DNA of 64,000 nucleotides, taken from positions 21,449,933 to 21,513,932 of the forward strand of contig ML677335.1 in the NCBI GenBank assembly GCA_007922305.1, read 5' to 3'. Below, piece by piece: positions 21,353 through 64,000 of the stretch. Source of the DNA: Dermatemys mawii (lineage: Eukaryota; Chordata; Testudines; Dermatemydidae). Numbering within the stretch: position 1 is the stretch's first letter; each line of letters begins with the position of its first letter. A program made the translations under genes and the position numbers. A model generated the notes under the pieces. That model ran no database searches and was not told where the DNA came from. It saw only the letters and a list, made by a program, of their open reading frames with translations.

Positions 21353-21360
21353 TATAAGTA
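21353..21360 (+). promoter_or_regulatory. UBE2D1: TATA-like element of UBE2D1
   Basis: TATAAGTA, about 190 bases before the ATG. It would place the transcription start near 21383. TATA in a CpG island is uncommon, so this is tentative. Confidence 0.4.
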
Positions 21361-21547
21361 AAAGCGGAAACAAAAGAGCCAGCGAGTGAGAGCGGAGAGG
21401 ATCCGGCCCCGGTCCTGGTCCCTCACGCCCTGAGCCCGGCCTCCGCCCGGAGCGATCGCACGCGCCCAGCTGGGGAGCAGCCGCCCGCCACCGCCGCTTC
21501 CCAGACTCCCGAGCCGGAGCGCGTCCCCGCCCGCCGTATCGCCCTCC

Positions 21548-53668
<32,121 letters not shown>

Positions 53669-54515
53669 ACTTGTGAAGACTTTTTCATATATACCACAGA
53701 GTACTGTAAATTCTAGGTTTTTTCAAAATTAGAAGTAAATGGAGCACAGTTTACTGTTTCAATGTACCATGAGGCCCTTTTTAATTTTTACCCATGTAAG
53801 TGTGTTTCTGGAGCAAGAAAAAACAAACTTCCAAAAATCTTAAAACTGTGAGGAGACTATTTATCCTTTTTGTATGCTTTGCAAAAGACATTTATTGTGG
53901 TTTTTAAGACTCTTGGACTTCTGCATCTTCAGCCTACAAGATTCCTAATGCAGTTGTAAAGCAATCAAATTTATTTTTTTGCTGAAAAACTAGATTTTAC
54001 ATGAGAAATACTGTGTGTCTTTAAGATATGTTGTCAATTTCATAAGTCTGTTCAAAATTTCATTCTGTTAGTTGTTGTATAATTTGTATTTTTTTACTGT
54101 ATAGACTAAATATATTTTATTTACCATGCAAATTAATTCATTTAGACTTTTTTCCCTGTAGCACAGTATTGACATGATACAACTGCTAGTAATGAAATCA
54201 ATGAGGTGTTGCTCCCCATGGGCTATTATACAGATTGACTGCAGATTTCTTAAAACCTAAAATGATCTTTGCACTGTAATTCTTAACATGCTGATTATGG
54301 AGAAACACTTGTTTTTTTTATTCTGTTGCATACTTGACTTAATTTTATTGCAATGTGAACTAATTGCACTGCTATGTAGAAAGATATGTAACTGTTTTTT
54401 GTTGCTATTCATAACCAATTTTTCCCCCATATTGGCAACATAATATTCTCACAGACCTTTTACAAATCTTACTGTAGCTTTTTCCATATAAATAAAATGC
54501 ATTTTCTACTATTTG
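53669..54515 (+). other. UBE2D1: Probable UBE2D1 3' UTR
   Basis: AT-rich sequence from the stop codon to the first AATAAA with a plausible cleavage zone. Further AATAAA hexamers at about 54619 and 55558 could give longer forms. Confidence 0.6.
54491..54496 (+). terminator. UBE2D1: Likely poly(A) signal of UBE2D1
   Basis: AATAAA, 823 bases after the stop codon, within 'atataaataaaatgcatttt'. Confidence 0.6.
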
Positions 54516-57399
54516 TCTTGGTTATTATTTAAATTTTGCATAACCTTGCAAGTGCTTGCTCTAAAATTAAAAGATCAAAATATTAAGTTATGCATGTGAA
54601 TTATAGACAAAGGGGAAAATAAAGCCATGCATCTGATATTAATTCTAAACGTGTTGCAATGAATTTGTTAGCTGTAGCCCAATTTATTTAACATTATACC
54701 CATTGCTTTGTATTGTGTGGGATTCAACTTTGCTGAAATTCTACACTAAATATGAGCAATTCTCTTGACAAGAAAAAATCAGAGATGTTTGGGCATCAGA
54801 CACTTCACATAAATTGATATAAATGTATACTTTCAATATCAGAAAGTCATGGAAAAGAATCTTCCCTCATTTATGTCTAACAATATTTTGGTCTAATATT
54901 TTTCACATGTAAAGCTAACTTTTCCATTAATTGTGTCATCTCAGTCTACCTCACAATGCATGCAGAAAATCCATAGTATTGGAAAAGCAGATTTTATTTT
55001 TAAACTAAAAATAAAAGCATTTTAATCTCAAACCACAGATTTCCCTCTCCCTGTCCCCCTCCCATCCCGCCCCCCCTTCCAATGCTAAATGATTGTAAAA
55101 AAAAATAAAAATAAAAAAATGCATGGTTAGCCGATTGCTTTGAACTTTCTGCATTAAGCAAAACTGCATTGAATGGGAGATTTGCCACCACAGGAACCAA
55201 AACCTTTGAGTGCAAGCTAACTCCAGTGCTTTCTCTTACACCAAGGAAAAAATGCCATTTACTATAGCAAACATCTAACTGGAATGTGTAGAAGAACAGC
55301 ATGCATGCTAACACTTTTTCTACCACTGGAATTTTTGTATTCATTAATACTTGTTTAAAACTCCTTGATTCACCATTGCCCAGAATATGAAACAGCAGCA
55401 CAAATTGGTCACTTGTGAAATGTCTCTCTTTTAATAATAAATACAATTGACTTTTGAAAGCAACACTTAGTGGAGAAGCACTGAAGTTTTTTTCATTGCA
55501 CTGCTTCAAAGAATGTCCTGGTTGTACACTGTAGAATATACCATCTTTAAAATGGTCAATAAAAGTCTTTAAGAGTAAAAATAAATGAGTAATTCCACTC
55601 TACTTGAAATGGGATATTACTGCTAGGGAAACTAAACTATTCACTGTTCATTTGTTTTGTATATTATCACTAGTGGGTGGAAAGGGCTTCTGAGTAACAG
55701 AATCTTTCCCAGAATTCTTCTACATTTGTGTTTCTTTCATTTTTGTTAGTAATATGCTTGTACCAGAACAAATGGTTTAAATAGTTCTTAGTGTCTAATG
55801 CTCAACTGTGTGAAATTTGGAAGCTTGACTTGCATGTTAAAGGGAAATAATTGTCTTTTACTTTATTAAAACATCAAGACTAGTTTGAAAATGTTTATAC
55901 AAAAATAGGCAATATTTTAGTATACACCATACAAAAAGGAATAGTTTCCCACCATAATGCAAGATCTTTGGGATGAGCAATAGAAATTAACTGACAATGA
56001 TGAACTGACTACAGCACTAGTTTTTACTCTTAATCAGATTCTTTGAAGATAAATGTTTTGAAGACATTCTTTGTAGAAGTTTTCTCAGTGGTATTTTTAG
56101 CTGAAATTCAGTCTGACTCAGCAATCAACCTGCCTTAAGTAGTCTAGACTTTCTGTCCAAGCAATATCATATCTACTAATCTATAAGTTTGATATTTTGA
56201 TTTCTTTGACTGGCATTTTAGGTAATTACAAACTTCATTCACCAGGACAACATTTAAACCATTGTTGAATAAGCAAGGATTTTAAGAATTTCCTGGTAAA
56301 TGTTCTGTCATTACTTAATAGATGATGCATTATGAAGACTTTTTCTTTTTTTCCTCTTCAAAAGATTGCTCAATCCTTTTACTTTCATTATGATGGAATA
56401 AACAATGTATAAATAATCTGTGCTTCCTTCCACTCTATCCAATCATGTTCTATTGTTCACTGTAAAATGCTTCATCTGATTGTCCTCTCTACTCTATGGT
56501 GACATTGCCACAACTAAACAATTTCTGTATCTGGAATTTTTTGAAAATGTAATCTTAGTTTTATTCTTATTTATTCTTACTCTAATATTACAGACAGCTT
56601 GCTTTCTAATAACTTGTTTAACAAATTTCTGATGTTTGTGTGGTATTTTCTGCCTAAAGATGCCAACTGAGGCCTAAATGACAATAAAAATTAAAAATGT
56701 ATATCTCTCGGTTAAAGAATAATTTGCTCTTTAAGTACTCGTGTGTCTAATCCTACATTTTTAATATTTGTATTCAGCTGATAAGGAATGAATTGGGGTT
56801 ATTAAAAATTGACCTTGTATATGGGGAATAGTGGTTTGGGCACTGCAATGGGTGTAAAAAGCAGCTGGGTAGAATACTGAAGACATTGTTGTGATGAATG
56901 CATCATTCCCTCAGAAGGAAACTGCTGTTCCTCAGTGAGAGGAACAGAGAAGAAAGGGGGCATGAGCATGCTCTATGGAATTAAAAAAGATAAGGTGAAA
57001 AACAGCATAATCAGAATAATTATTACTCTTTTCTCTAAAAATACCATCAGCAAAATTCTCACTTGCACGAGAAGAGATGTTGCAAAAGAGTAAAACTACT
57101 ACTAGTTGAAAAAGGGAGCTTGTTCGACTTGTGTTAACTTACTCCTCTTCATACCCTTAGCACAACTTTAATATCAGACACAACATTGAAGTCTTTACTT
57201 ATTTTGTTGATCAATTTTATTTTAAATAAGGGACACACTGAAAGAAAACAAAAGTGATGGGTGAGTTCGACTTATTTTACTTTGGAATTGACTTCTAAAG
57301 CTGAGCGGAAAAGTCTTACCTCTCAGGGTGAAATCCAAGCAAGGCGGGCCAATGCGAAGGGCACTGGTTTGAAACTTCTTGCTTGGACCCAGACTTCAT
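54516..57399. other. UBE2D1-TFAM intergenic DNA, no gene seen
   Basis: AT-rich. A 169-codon minus-strand frame (55000-55509) is translated A/T-rich sequence with no domain. An AATAAA at 55558 may mark an alternative UBE2D1 3' end. Confidence 0.5.
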
Positions 57400-57640
57400 A
57401 GGTGACCCTGGGCAAATCATTTAGGCCCACTTGACAGAGGGGGAATTGAAGCACAAATAGACCTGGGGCTACATCCTCAAAGGTATAACTCATCAAAATC
57501 ATTGGAAGTTAAACATGTATCATTGAGGACCTGGGCCTAGCTTCTGTGCCTCAATTGCTCATCTCTTAAAAGGAAAGAAATATTCCCAATGTGCCAGCTG
57601 TGTTGAGGCTAAATAAATTAAAATGTGTGATATGCCCAGA
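57400..57640. repeat. MIR-like SINE fragments
   Basis: 'gtgaccctgggcaaatcatt' and 'ttctgtgcctcaattgctca' resemble parts of the MIR core. They are separated by a 'cctcaaaggtata...cattgagga' fold-back similar to the palindrome at 256-332. Confidence 0.5.
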
Positions 57641-58228
57641 TACTCCTAATGGGGGACCATTTTTAAAGCATTTTTATGAAAGACCACCATTTAGTAGGCT
57701 GGGAGATAGTTTTCTAGGGAAACAGCTGAGAGGGACTGTTATATAATGGTTTTGAGACAAACCCATTAAGTTTTGACATAGCCTTCTGGTTTCAAACTGC
57801 AGAGATGCAATCAGACATCTGTTTAGATGTGATTGTCCTAGTAAAAATATTGCCTGATACATTGACATCAAAAGAAACAAAATTGGACTGGTCTTCTGAG
57901 AGCTTCAGTCGATTCCAACTGTAACCCCAATTATCTCTTTCACAGTGATGCTATACAAGTTCCTCTGTTATAGGCAGGTGAATGAGAAAAATGGTGGTAG
58001 AATAATAGTCTAAAAGCTGAATTCAGGGTGAGGAATTTCAGAAGAATCACAATACAATTATTCTTGTAAAATTTAATATAAGGTGGATCAGTCAGCTCTG
58101 AGAGTGACTGCCACCAGAAATGACTTTCTACATTTAAAAAAAAAAAAAAATTCTGCAGGAGTTGAGTAGTCCCAAAAGAACTTTCATCACCTTTATCAGG
58201 ACTATATTGCAACCAGGTGCCTCTAGTG

Positions 58229-59018
58229 CAGAGGTGGGCAAACTATGGCCTGTTAGCCAGATCCAGCCTGCAGCCTCCTTCTAATCAGCCCCTGAGAGGG
58301 GTAGCTCCTCTCCTCTTCCCCCACTTCCTCAGCGTGCAAGCAGTGCTCGGGGGGGCGGAGGGGGCTGCATGCTCTGATGATCAGTCACAGCAGTGTGTCT
58401 GGCGGCATAGTAAGGGGGCCTGGGGTGGGGGATTGGATAAGGGGCAGAGGGTGTCAGGGAACAGGAGGGATTGGATAGGGTGTGGGAGTCTCAGTGGTCC
58501 TGTCAGGGGGTGGGGGTGTGGCTAGGGGTCAGGGTAGTTGGGGGACAGGAAGCAGGGGGTTGGATGAGGAGGAGTCACTAGGGGAAGGGGGGTTTCTGGA
58601 GGGGGTAGTTAGGGGACAAGGAGCAGGGGGCTTAGAGAGTGGAGTCTTAGGGAGTCATTAGGGGTGTACGGTCTCTGCAGGGGGTAGTCAGGGGACAAGG
58701 AGCAGGGGCCTTAGGCGGTGGTTAGGGTGGGGGGTCTCAGGAGAGGGGCAGTCAGCGAACAAAGCAGGGGGGCTTAGAGGGTGGAGTCCTGGGGGGTAGT
58801 TAGGGTCAGGGGGTCTCCAGAGGAGGCAATCAGGGGACAAGGAGTGGGGGTTGGATGTAGCGGGAGTTTTGAGGGGGGCAGTTGGGGGTGGGAAGTGCGT
58901 GGGGGTCAGATGGGGGCGGGACAACGCTGTTTGGGGAGGCACTGCCTTCTCTACCTGGCCTTCTGCACAATTTTGAATCCCGATGTGGCCCTTGGGCCAC
59001 AAAGTTTGGCCACTCCTG
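58229..59018. mobile_element. hAT-type non-autonomous element with exact 8-bp target duplication
   Basis: The ends CAGAGGTGGGCAAAC and AAGTTTGGCCACTCCTG are inverted repeats. CTCTAGTG is duplicated exactly on both sides (58221-58228, 59019-59026). Length is 790 bp, longer than the 49572 copy because the G-rich interior is expanded as a minisatellite. Confidence 0.9.
58590..58850. repeat. G-rich minisatellite inside the hAT element
   Basis: The unit 'gggggtagtcaggggacaag' with its 'gtctc...' lead-in recurs at about 58592, 58671, 58732 and 58811. Spacings are about 60-80 bases. Confidence 0.7.
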
Positions 59019-59639
59019 CTCTAGTGGGTGGTTTCAATGTTAAAAATGTGACCAGGAGTTTTAAGGCACAAAGTGGTCTCCTTTCCCTTTTGGAAATCCA
59101 AGTAGGAAATATGGTATTGGTATTTCTAGATCAGTAGACAAAAGAAGCTCCTGGGCTTTGAGACAGGCACTGAATAGAACTAGATTCTGGGTAACAAGCT
59201 ACCTAATACCTTTCATGTCAGAGCACAAAGGACAATGTTGACACAACTGTGCCAACAAGCAGACCACCCTAGTGACATTGTTGCCAAGAAGAGGCACCAA
59301 AATAAAGAAAGAACAGGCATAGAGCAGCAAAAGCAGTGCTTAGCCCTAAACAGTAGTGCCATCTCCCACTACAGCAGACACTGAAATAATGACACAATGA
59401 TGTCAAAAATCTCTGTAGAACTACGCTGGAACTGAGTAGGAGACAAGGCTATTAGTAAGAAAAGAATACCCAACAAAGTGGGGTTAGGATCTGCTGAAGA
59501 GGTGAAACAATAGTTCCTGAGGCCCAGGCTTGTGCTGAAAGCTATTTCATTATGGTAAAAAAGAAGCAATTTAAAGATCAACAGCCCATATAGTCTGCTG
59601 CAGCTGGCACATGACACCCAATAGAGGCTGCCTGATTTG

Positions 59640-59935
59640 CACTCTTCCCCAGCTATGGCTGGCCTTATCATGAGGCTAACTGAGGTGGCCACATCAGGTG
59701 GCAGATGGGGTGAGGGGGGGGCATCTACTCTGCCCCTAGAACCCAGAGTATAGAAAATTGTGTCTACTGCTAGTGCGTATGTGTTCTCTCTAGATGCACA
59801 GAGATGGTGGAATGTGCTGGAGGAGGGAGGGTGCAAGAGACCTTTCAAAATTTTGGCCTAAGTGAGGGAGCATGGGGGCATCACTTGACCTCCTCACCTC
59901 TGGTGCAAAAATTTGTGGGCTGGCCCTGCCCTGAA
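59640..59935. repeat. Unclassified interspersed repeat
   Basis: GC-richer block with 'gaggtggccacatcaggtgg' and 'gtgggctggccctgccc', of a kind I associate with reptile repeats. Boundaries uncertain. Confidence 0.35.
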
Positions 59936-60000
59936 CAAAGATGTATATGCAATGCAGTAGTTGCTGTGTGAGAATCCCAGGAATAGGACATTAAAGGAGA

Positions 60001-60138
60001 TTGTGAGTGAGGTAATATCTTATAATAGACCAACTTATGTGTGTGAGAGAGACAAGCTTTCAATCCACAACTAAAGAAGTGCTCTGTGTGGCTCCAGAGC
60101 TTGTCACAGAAGTAACTTGATCCAATAAATTAACCCAC
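60001..60138. mobile_element. Second Penelope-like terminal fragment
   Basis: 'gtgaggtaatatcttataat', 'gagagacaagctttcaatcc' and the inverted 'agcttgtcacagaagtaact' with 'gatccaataaatta' match, from memory, a turtle Penelope-like repeat that ends in inverted copies of itself. Confidence 0.55.
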
Positions 60139-60419
60139 CGAGTCTCTGAGTAACGCCAGGGACGCTCTGCCAGTCTGGCACTAAGAGGCTAAGACTCAAG
60201 TGTGGGAATCCTGTACAGACAGTATCTTTAGAGAAAAGTCGTAACTTTAATGCATGCTTAGGAGCAGCATATAAAAGGGCTTCAAGCGAGGGAATGCCGA
60301 GGTCACCCGCGTGAGTTTTTTCAAATCCCTGTATTAGATCGGCTGTTTTTTAAAAGGCAGAGTATATTGATTTCAGCGGGGACACCTGCCTAAAAACCGG
60401 TCTGTGAGCCGTGAGCTAT

Positions 60420-60927
60420 TCCCGCGCAATCCCAGACTGAGCTAACCGAGTGAAAGACACGGCACGGCGTGTGGGGCGGCAGGCGCACGGGAGGCTGCGC
60501 TGCGCTCACACCATCGGAAAAGGCTCCGTAAAACGCTTGTTTGTCTCTCCTGTAGCTGGTTGCGGCAGGAGCCGTCTCGAGATCCGTCCCATGGCACCGA
60601 GCAGCGCCCATAACACCTAACCGGGGCCAGCCGGGCTTCAGGCGCCAGCCCGAGCCCGACGGGCAAAGGGGGCGGGACTCTGTCGCTATTGGTCCAGCCC
60701 CACCTCGCTCCCCCCTGCGCCTCCCCGGAAGACGCTACAGGAGCGACGCGCCGTATTCCAAGCTCGTCCCCAGGCGGACGGTTCGGAGCATGCGCTTTGG
60801 GGATTATCTGTCCCGAGGCCCTGTTCCATCAAAGAGGCGGGGCCCGCTTCTTCCCACATTGCACCGCGCCAGCAGCGCGCGCGGCTCTGACCGGGCGAGC
60901 GTCCTGTTGCTTTTGTCTGTCGGTACC
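60420..60927 (+). promoter_or_regulatory. TFAM: CpG-island promoter of TFAM
   Basis: CpG-rich from about 60420 to about 61200. It contains a GC box (GGGGGCGGGAC near 60668), an inverted CCAAT box (ATTGG, 60688-60692), an NRF-1-like core GCATGCGC (60788-60795) and a second GC box near 60834-60844. NRF-1 control of TFAM is established in mammals; use of these sites here is inferred. No TATA box was seen. Confidence 0.75.
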
Positions 60928-60989
60928 ATGGCGGCTGCGCTGCTCGGCCGGGCCCTGGCCGCTCTTCCCTGCGCCCGGCACGTTCTCAG
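60928..60989 (+). CDS. TFAM: TFAM coding exon 1
   Basis: 62 bases: 20 codons of the targeting peptide plus two bases of Arg21. Donor CAG|gtgaag. It is inside the CpG island. Confidence 0.9.
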
Positions 60990-63900
60990 GTGAAGGCGCC
61001 GCCCGCGGCGAAACTTCGGCATGAGCCGGTCTCCTGGGGCATCTGTCTGCCGCCCGCCCCAGCCGCCCTCGTCTCGTCCCCTCACTCCGCCTCCCCGCTG
61101 TCGGCAGTGCCCTCCGCGCAGAGCCCCCCTCCCCGGCCGCAGGACCCTTCGAGCACCCTCCGCGCATTGTCCCCTCCCCGGCCGCAGCCCTGGGGCACCC
61201 TCCGCATCATTCCCTCCTTCCGTTCTTTGCCCATAGGAGGAGACATGTTCTTGGGTGGGTGGGACAGAAGTTTTCAGTCTTTTGGAAGTGGCTGAACCAA
61301 GCCTGGTTACAAATGCGGAGTTGTTTCTGGGGGGAACTCCTGGGTATTTTGGCTGGGAAGATGATGGGCTGTAAATGTTAGTTGTGGGCTTATTCTGGTG
61401 TCTGGTAATGCCGCCTACATTTGCACTGTAAACTAGGTCATGTTATTTATGTAATTTACAACTGAGTTTTACATATTAGTGTATTTTTAATATCTGATAA
61501 CTTTGCGTGTGTTAAAGATGCAGTACTACGTACTCAGTGGAGAGGTGGTTTTCAAAACAGGTCGGTTCAGATAATCCTCCAAAGCGACCCTTAACAGCCT
61601 ACTTTCGTTTTGTAAAAGATCAGCAGCCCGTTTTTAGAAAACAAAATCCAGGTAAGGAACTCTCTAAAGATATTTGGCATTAGAATAAATGTTATTTTTG
61701 TTTCATCAACTGATTAGAAATGTAAATAAAATCATTTCATTTTAGTATGAATTAGTTAAGATGTGTTGGCAATTCTGTTTATAGAACCCAGTTTTATTTC
61801 AGATGTGTATGCACTTTTTTCAGTTTTCTTTGGCTAAAAAAGATGAGCATTTGAGTCAAACTAAATATTATGTGAATAACTAAACTCTATTAACTTTAAA
61901 AGAACATATTAAAGTGATTAAAATCCAGTAAAATTAAATATCAAGGTTGAATGTTAGATATACATACTGCCCATACTTTATATTAGCTCTTAAAAAAAAC
62001 CTTTTAATTTTAATTCATTCAGAGTAGAATAAATATTTGTGTTATGAACAAGGTACTTTAAAATGAGAACTTTACAATGCAAATGTTTAATGGGGTTCTT
62101 CTTGTAATGATTAGCATTCTTCCATTGCTTGTGAATATTTCTTTTAATGCCCATTAAAAAGATACTTTTTGATTATGTACCAATGCCCAATACAAGCTTT
62201 TATCCTATTGCTTTATCTAGTAATTTGCTGGACTTTGAAAATGGTGGGTCTGTCCATAACGTAAATTGGGAAAGGACGAATATATTTGAGTGGGTGTCTT
62301 AACCTTGAATATTTTTAGTTGTTCTAAAGTATGCATGTGTTAATGAGCACCACATCTGACTTTCATTCCTATTCGTAGCCTATGAGAGCTGCAAAATTGA
62401 GTAAAAAGAACGAGGAGTACTTGTGGCACCTTAGAGACTAACACATTTATTTGGGCATAAGCTTTCGTGGGCTAAAACAGACTTCATCAGATGGATGGAG
62501 TGGAAAATACAGTAGGAAAATAGATATATAGATTTAGATATGCAGAGAACATGAAAAGATGGGGGTTGCCATACCAGCTCTAATAAGACAAATCTATTAA
62601 GATGGACTATTATCAGCAGGAGAAAAAAACCTTATGTAGTGATAACCAGGATGGCCTATATTGAACAGTTGACAAGAAGGTGTGAGTAACAGTAGAGGGG
62701 AAAAATTTTCATGGGGAAATACTTTGTGTAATGACCCACCCATTGTTTTTGTCTGTCAGTGACATGGTGGCTGACAAAATTTAAGCTTAATTTGATGGTG
62801 TCCAGTTTGCAAATTAATTCCAGTTATGCAGTTTCTCATTGGAGTCTGTTTTTGGAGTTGAAGAATTGCCATTTTTAGGTCTCTTAATGTAGCGTCCAGG
62901 GAGGTTGACAGGTTCTCTGACTAGTTGTTGAATGTTGATTCCTGATGTCAGATTTGAGTCCATTTATTCTTTTGCGTAGAGACTGTCCAGTTTGGTCAGT
63001 GTATATGGCAGAAGGGCATTGCTGGCACGTGATGGTGGGTTTTGGCCCACGAAAGCTTATGCCCAAATACATTTGTTCGTCTATAAGGTGCTATAAGTAC
63101 TCCTCATTCTTTTTGCTGATACAGACTAACATGGCTACCACTCTGAAACCTGTCACCAAGCAAAACTGAATTTGTTCTGATATGGAAAAAATCATTTAGG
63201 AATGAGGAAACTTGGTCTAATTGAGGATTACTGTATATAGACATGACTTTAAAATTATTGAAACTAAATTATGGTTTATGATTATCTTGGAGATGTTTTG
63301 AAGTCACTCACTTTAAATTATAAATAGTTGAGAATTCTTAAATAATTTGGCTGTAGAAAGGTTATAATCAGAAAGTTCTCCTATTTAAAATATGCTTAAA
63401 GATCTTGTCCAGTTAGCTACCCAGATCTCAGTGCATAATATCTTCCTGTGACTTAGGCTTTGTCTACACTACAGTCTACACTACCAAGTTTTGTTGCCAA
63501 AAACCATCTTGGGCACCATTCTGAAACTAAACTGCAGTTAATGCAGATCACAAACCATTATGCATTCCTGATATGAAATATTAAGATGTGCTAACAAATT
63601 CAGTGCTATCTTAAGTTATGAATGGTAGAAAGATGCAGACATATAGAGAGGACAGTAGCCTAAAGGTGGCAGATATGAATAACTAGCAAATTATATATCT
63701 GGGGGGAAAGATGCATGTTTCTGAAATAGTGACATTTTAATCTTTCTGTTAGGAATAAAATAAAAGCTATTTTATTCACCTGGTGCTCACAGTTTCTCGT
63801 ACTGGCACATTAGGACAGGTTTTATGGAAAAAGAATATGTCTGTGGCAGAAAAATACCAGTAGCAAATTCTTTCCTGGGGAAAACAGGTTCAATTTTCTT

Positions 63901-64000
63901 ACTCTGTTCCTTGTAAACAAAGAAGTTTAAAATTTTCTTCTGTTTTACAGATGTGAGCGTTTTGGAGATAGCAAAAAAAATTGCATATGCTTGGAAAGAG
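60928..64000 (+). CDS. TFAM: TFAM, mitochondrial transcription factor A, 5' part (exons 1-3, cut by window end)
   Basis: Nuclear-encoded HMG-box protein that packages mtDNA and activates its promoters in the mitochondrial matrix. Joining 60928-60989, 61518-61651 and 63951-64000 gives an open frame of 82 codons that continues past the window. Visible: an Ala/Leu/Arg-rich targeting peptide (MAAALLGRALAALPCARHVL), then RWFS, which marks the end of the presequence region in mammals, then HMG box A from about residue 42: PPKRPLTAYFRFVKDQQ, FRKQNPD, and IAKKIAYAWKE at the cut. The start codon has A at -3 and G at +4. Introns are gt-ag with matching phases. HMG box B and the C-terminal tail must lie downstream. 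Confidence 0.93.
61518..61651 (+). CDS. TFAM: TFAM coding exon 2
   Basis: 134 bases, residues 21-65 plus one base: CSTTYSVERWFSKQVGSDN, then the start of HMG box A (PPKRPLTAYFRF). Acceptor ttaaag, donor CCAG|gtaagg. The acceptor has a weak pyrimidine tract. Confidence 0.93.
62403..63114 (-). mobile_element. Penelope-like retroelement, decayed, in TFAM intron 2
   Basis: About 70-base terminal segments at 62403-62472 and 63045-63114 are inverted copies (both contain 'gaggagtactt' and 'tgggcataagctttcgtggg' forms, with roughly nine or ten mismatches). The interior frame on the minus strand retains part of a GIY-YIG-type endonuclease. Only about 0.7 kb remains, so the reverse transcriptase is absent. 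It is antisense to TFAM. Confidence 0.75.
62884..63072 (-). pseudogene. GIY-YIG endonuclease remnant of the Penelope-like element
   Basis: A 62-codon frame with TCQQCPSAIYTDQTGQSL and RKRINGLKSDIRNQ. This is the C-x2-C ... Y-x2-QTGQ-x-L-x-x-R-x-N-x-H-type signature of the Penelope-like endonuclease, but the YVGQT-type glycine is replaced (YTDQT) and the frame then runs into unrelated residues. Inactive. Confidence 0.7.
63951..64000 (+). CDS. TFAM: TFAM coding exon 3 (partial)
   Basis: Begins after tgttttacag, completes Asp66 and encodes VSVLEIAKKIAYAWKE, the middle of HMG box A (human ...IRRIAQRWREL at this position, from memory). Cut by the window end. Confidence 0.93.

Larger units (their letters stand above)
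61652..63950 (+). other. TFAM: TFAM intron 2 (2.3 kb)
   Basis: gtaagg to ttttacag. Holds the Penelope-like element at 62403-63114; the rest is AT-rich. Confidence 0.85.

Noticed and set aside
55000..55509. 169-codon minus-strand open frame
   Set aside because: Composition follows A/T-rich DNA (poly-F/Y and poly-G stretches), no domain, no splice or promoter context. Lies downstream of UBE2D1 and is most likely chance.
60390..61295. Several open frames around TFAM exon 1 on both strands
   Set aside because: CpG-island shadows. The supported frame is the one that splices to 61518 and gives the HMG box.

Overview
This is vertebrate nuclear DNA, most likely from a turtle. The evidence is three spliced housekeeping genes with vertebrate exon structures, AT-rich intergenic DNA with CpG islands only at promoters, and a sauropsid repeat set. 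That set includes CR1-tailed tRNA SINEs, CR1/L2 LINE fragments, Penelope-like elements, short palindromic repeats, hAT and Harbinger-like MITEs, and a TG...CA solo LTR. The species call is an inference from repeat types recalled from memory; no database was searched. There is no bacterial-type gene, operon or CRISPR array. Most open reading frames in the window are chance frames or lie inside repeats.

Layout. Bases 1-7117 are intergenic and full of repeats. CISD1 (mitoNEET, an outer-mitochondrial-membrane 2Fe-2S protein) lies on the minus strand at 7681-15514: three coding exons, 108 codons plus stop, and a CpG-rich promoter near 15.5-15.8 kb. A repeat-bearing spacer of about 5.7 kb (15.8-21.2 kb) holds a tRNA-Lys-like sequence next to a tRNA-type SINE. 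UBE2D1 (ubiquitin-conjugating E2 D1, UbcH5a) is on the plus strand at 21548-53668: seven coding exons, 147 codons plus stop, a first intron of about 18.7 kb, and a likely poly(A) signal at 54491. The interval 54.5-60.4 kb has no gene I can support. TFAM (mitochondrial transcription factor A, HMG-box protein) starts at 60928 on the plus strand; exons 1, 2 and the first 50 bases of exon 3 are present before the window ends.

Functionally, CISD1 and TFAM are nuclear genes for mitochondria (Fe-S/redox signalling and mtDNA packaging/transcription), and both promoters show NRF-1-like GC elements. UBE2D1 is a general ubiquitination enzyme whose promoter carries a very good ZNF143-type site and a CTCF-like site.

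Most notable observations: CISD1 points away from UBE2D1, whereas in the human locus as I remember it CISD1 is co-oriented with UBE2D1 and TFAM. There is an intact 807-bp solo LTR with a 5-bp target duplication, and several hAT copies with readable 8-bp target duplications. A MITE sits inside a hAT element inside a LINE. Tandem-like duplicate segments flank UBE2D1 exon 4. A 75-bp inverted repeat with 92% arm identity lies in UBE2D1 intron 1. A decayed Penelope-like element with a GIY-YIG remnant lies in TFAM intron 2.
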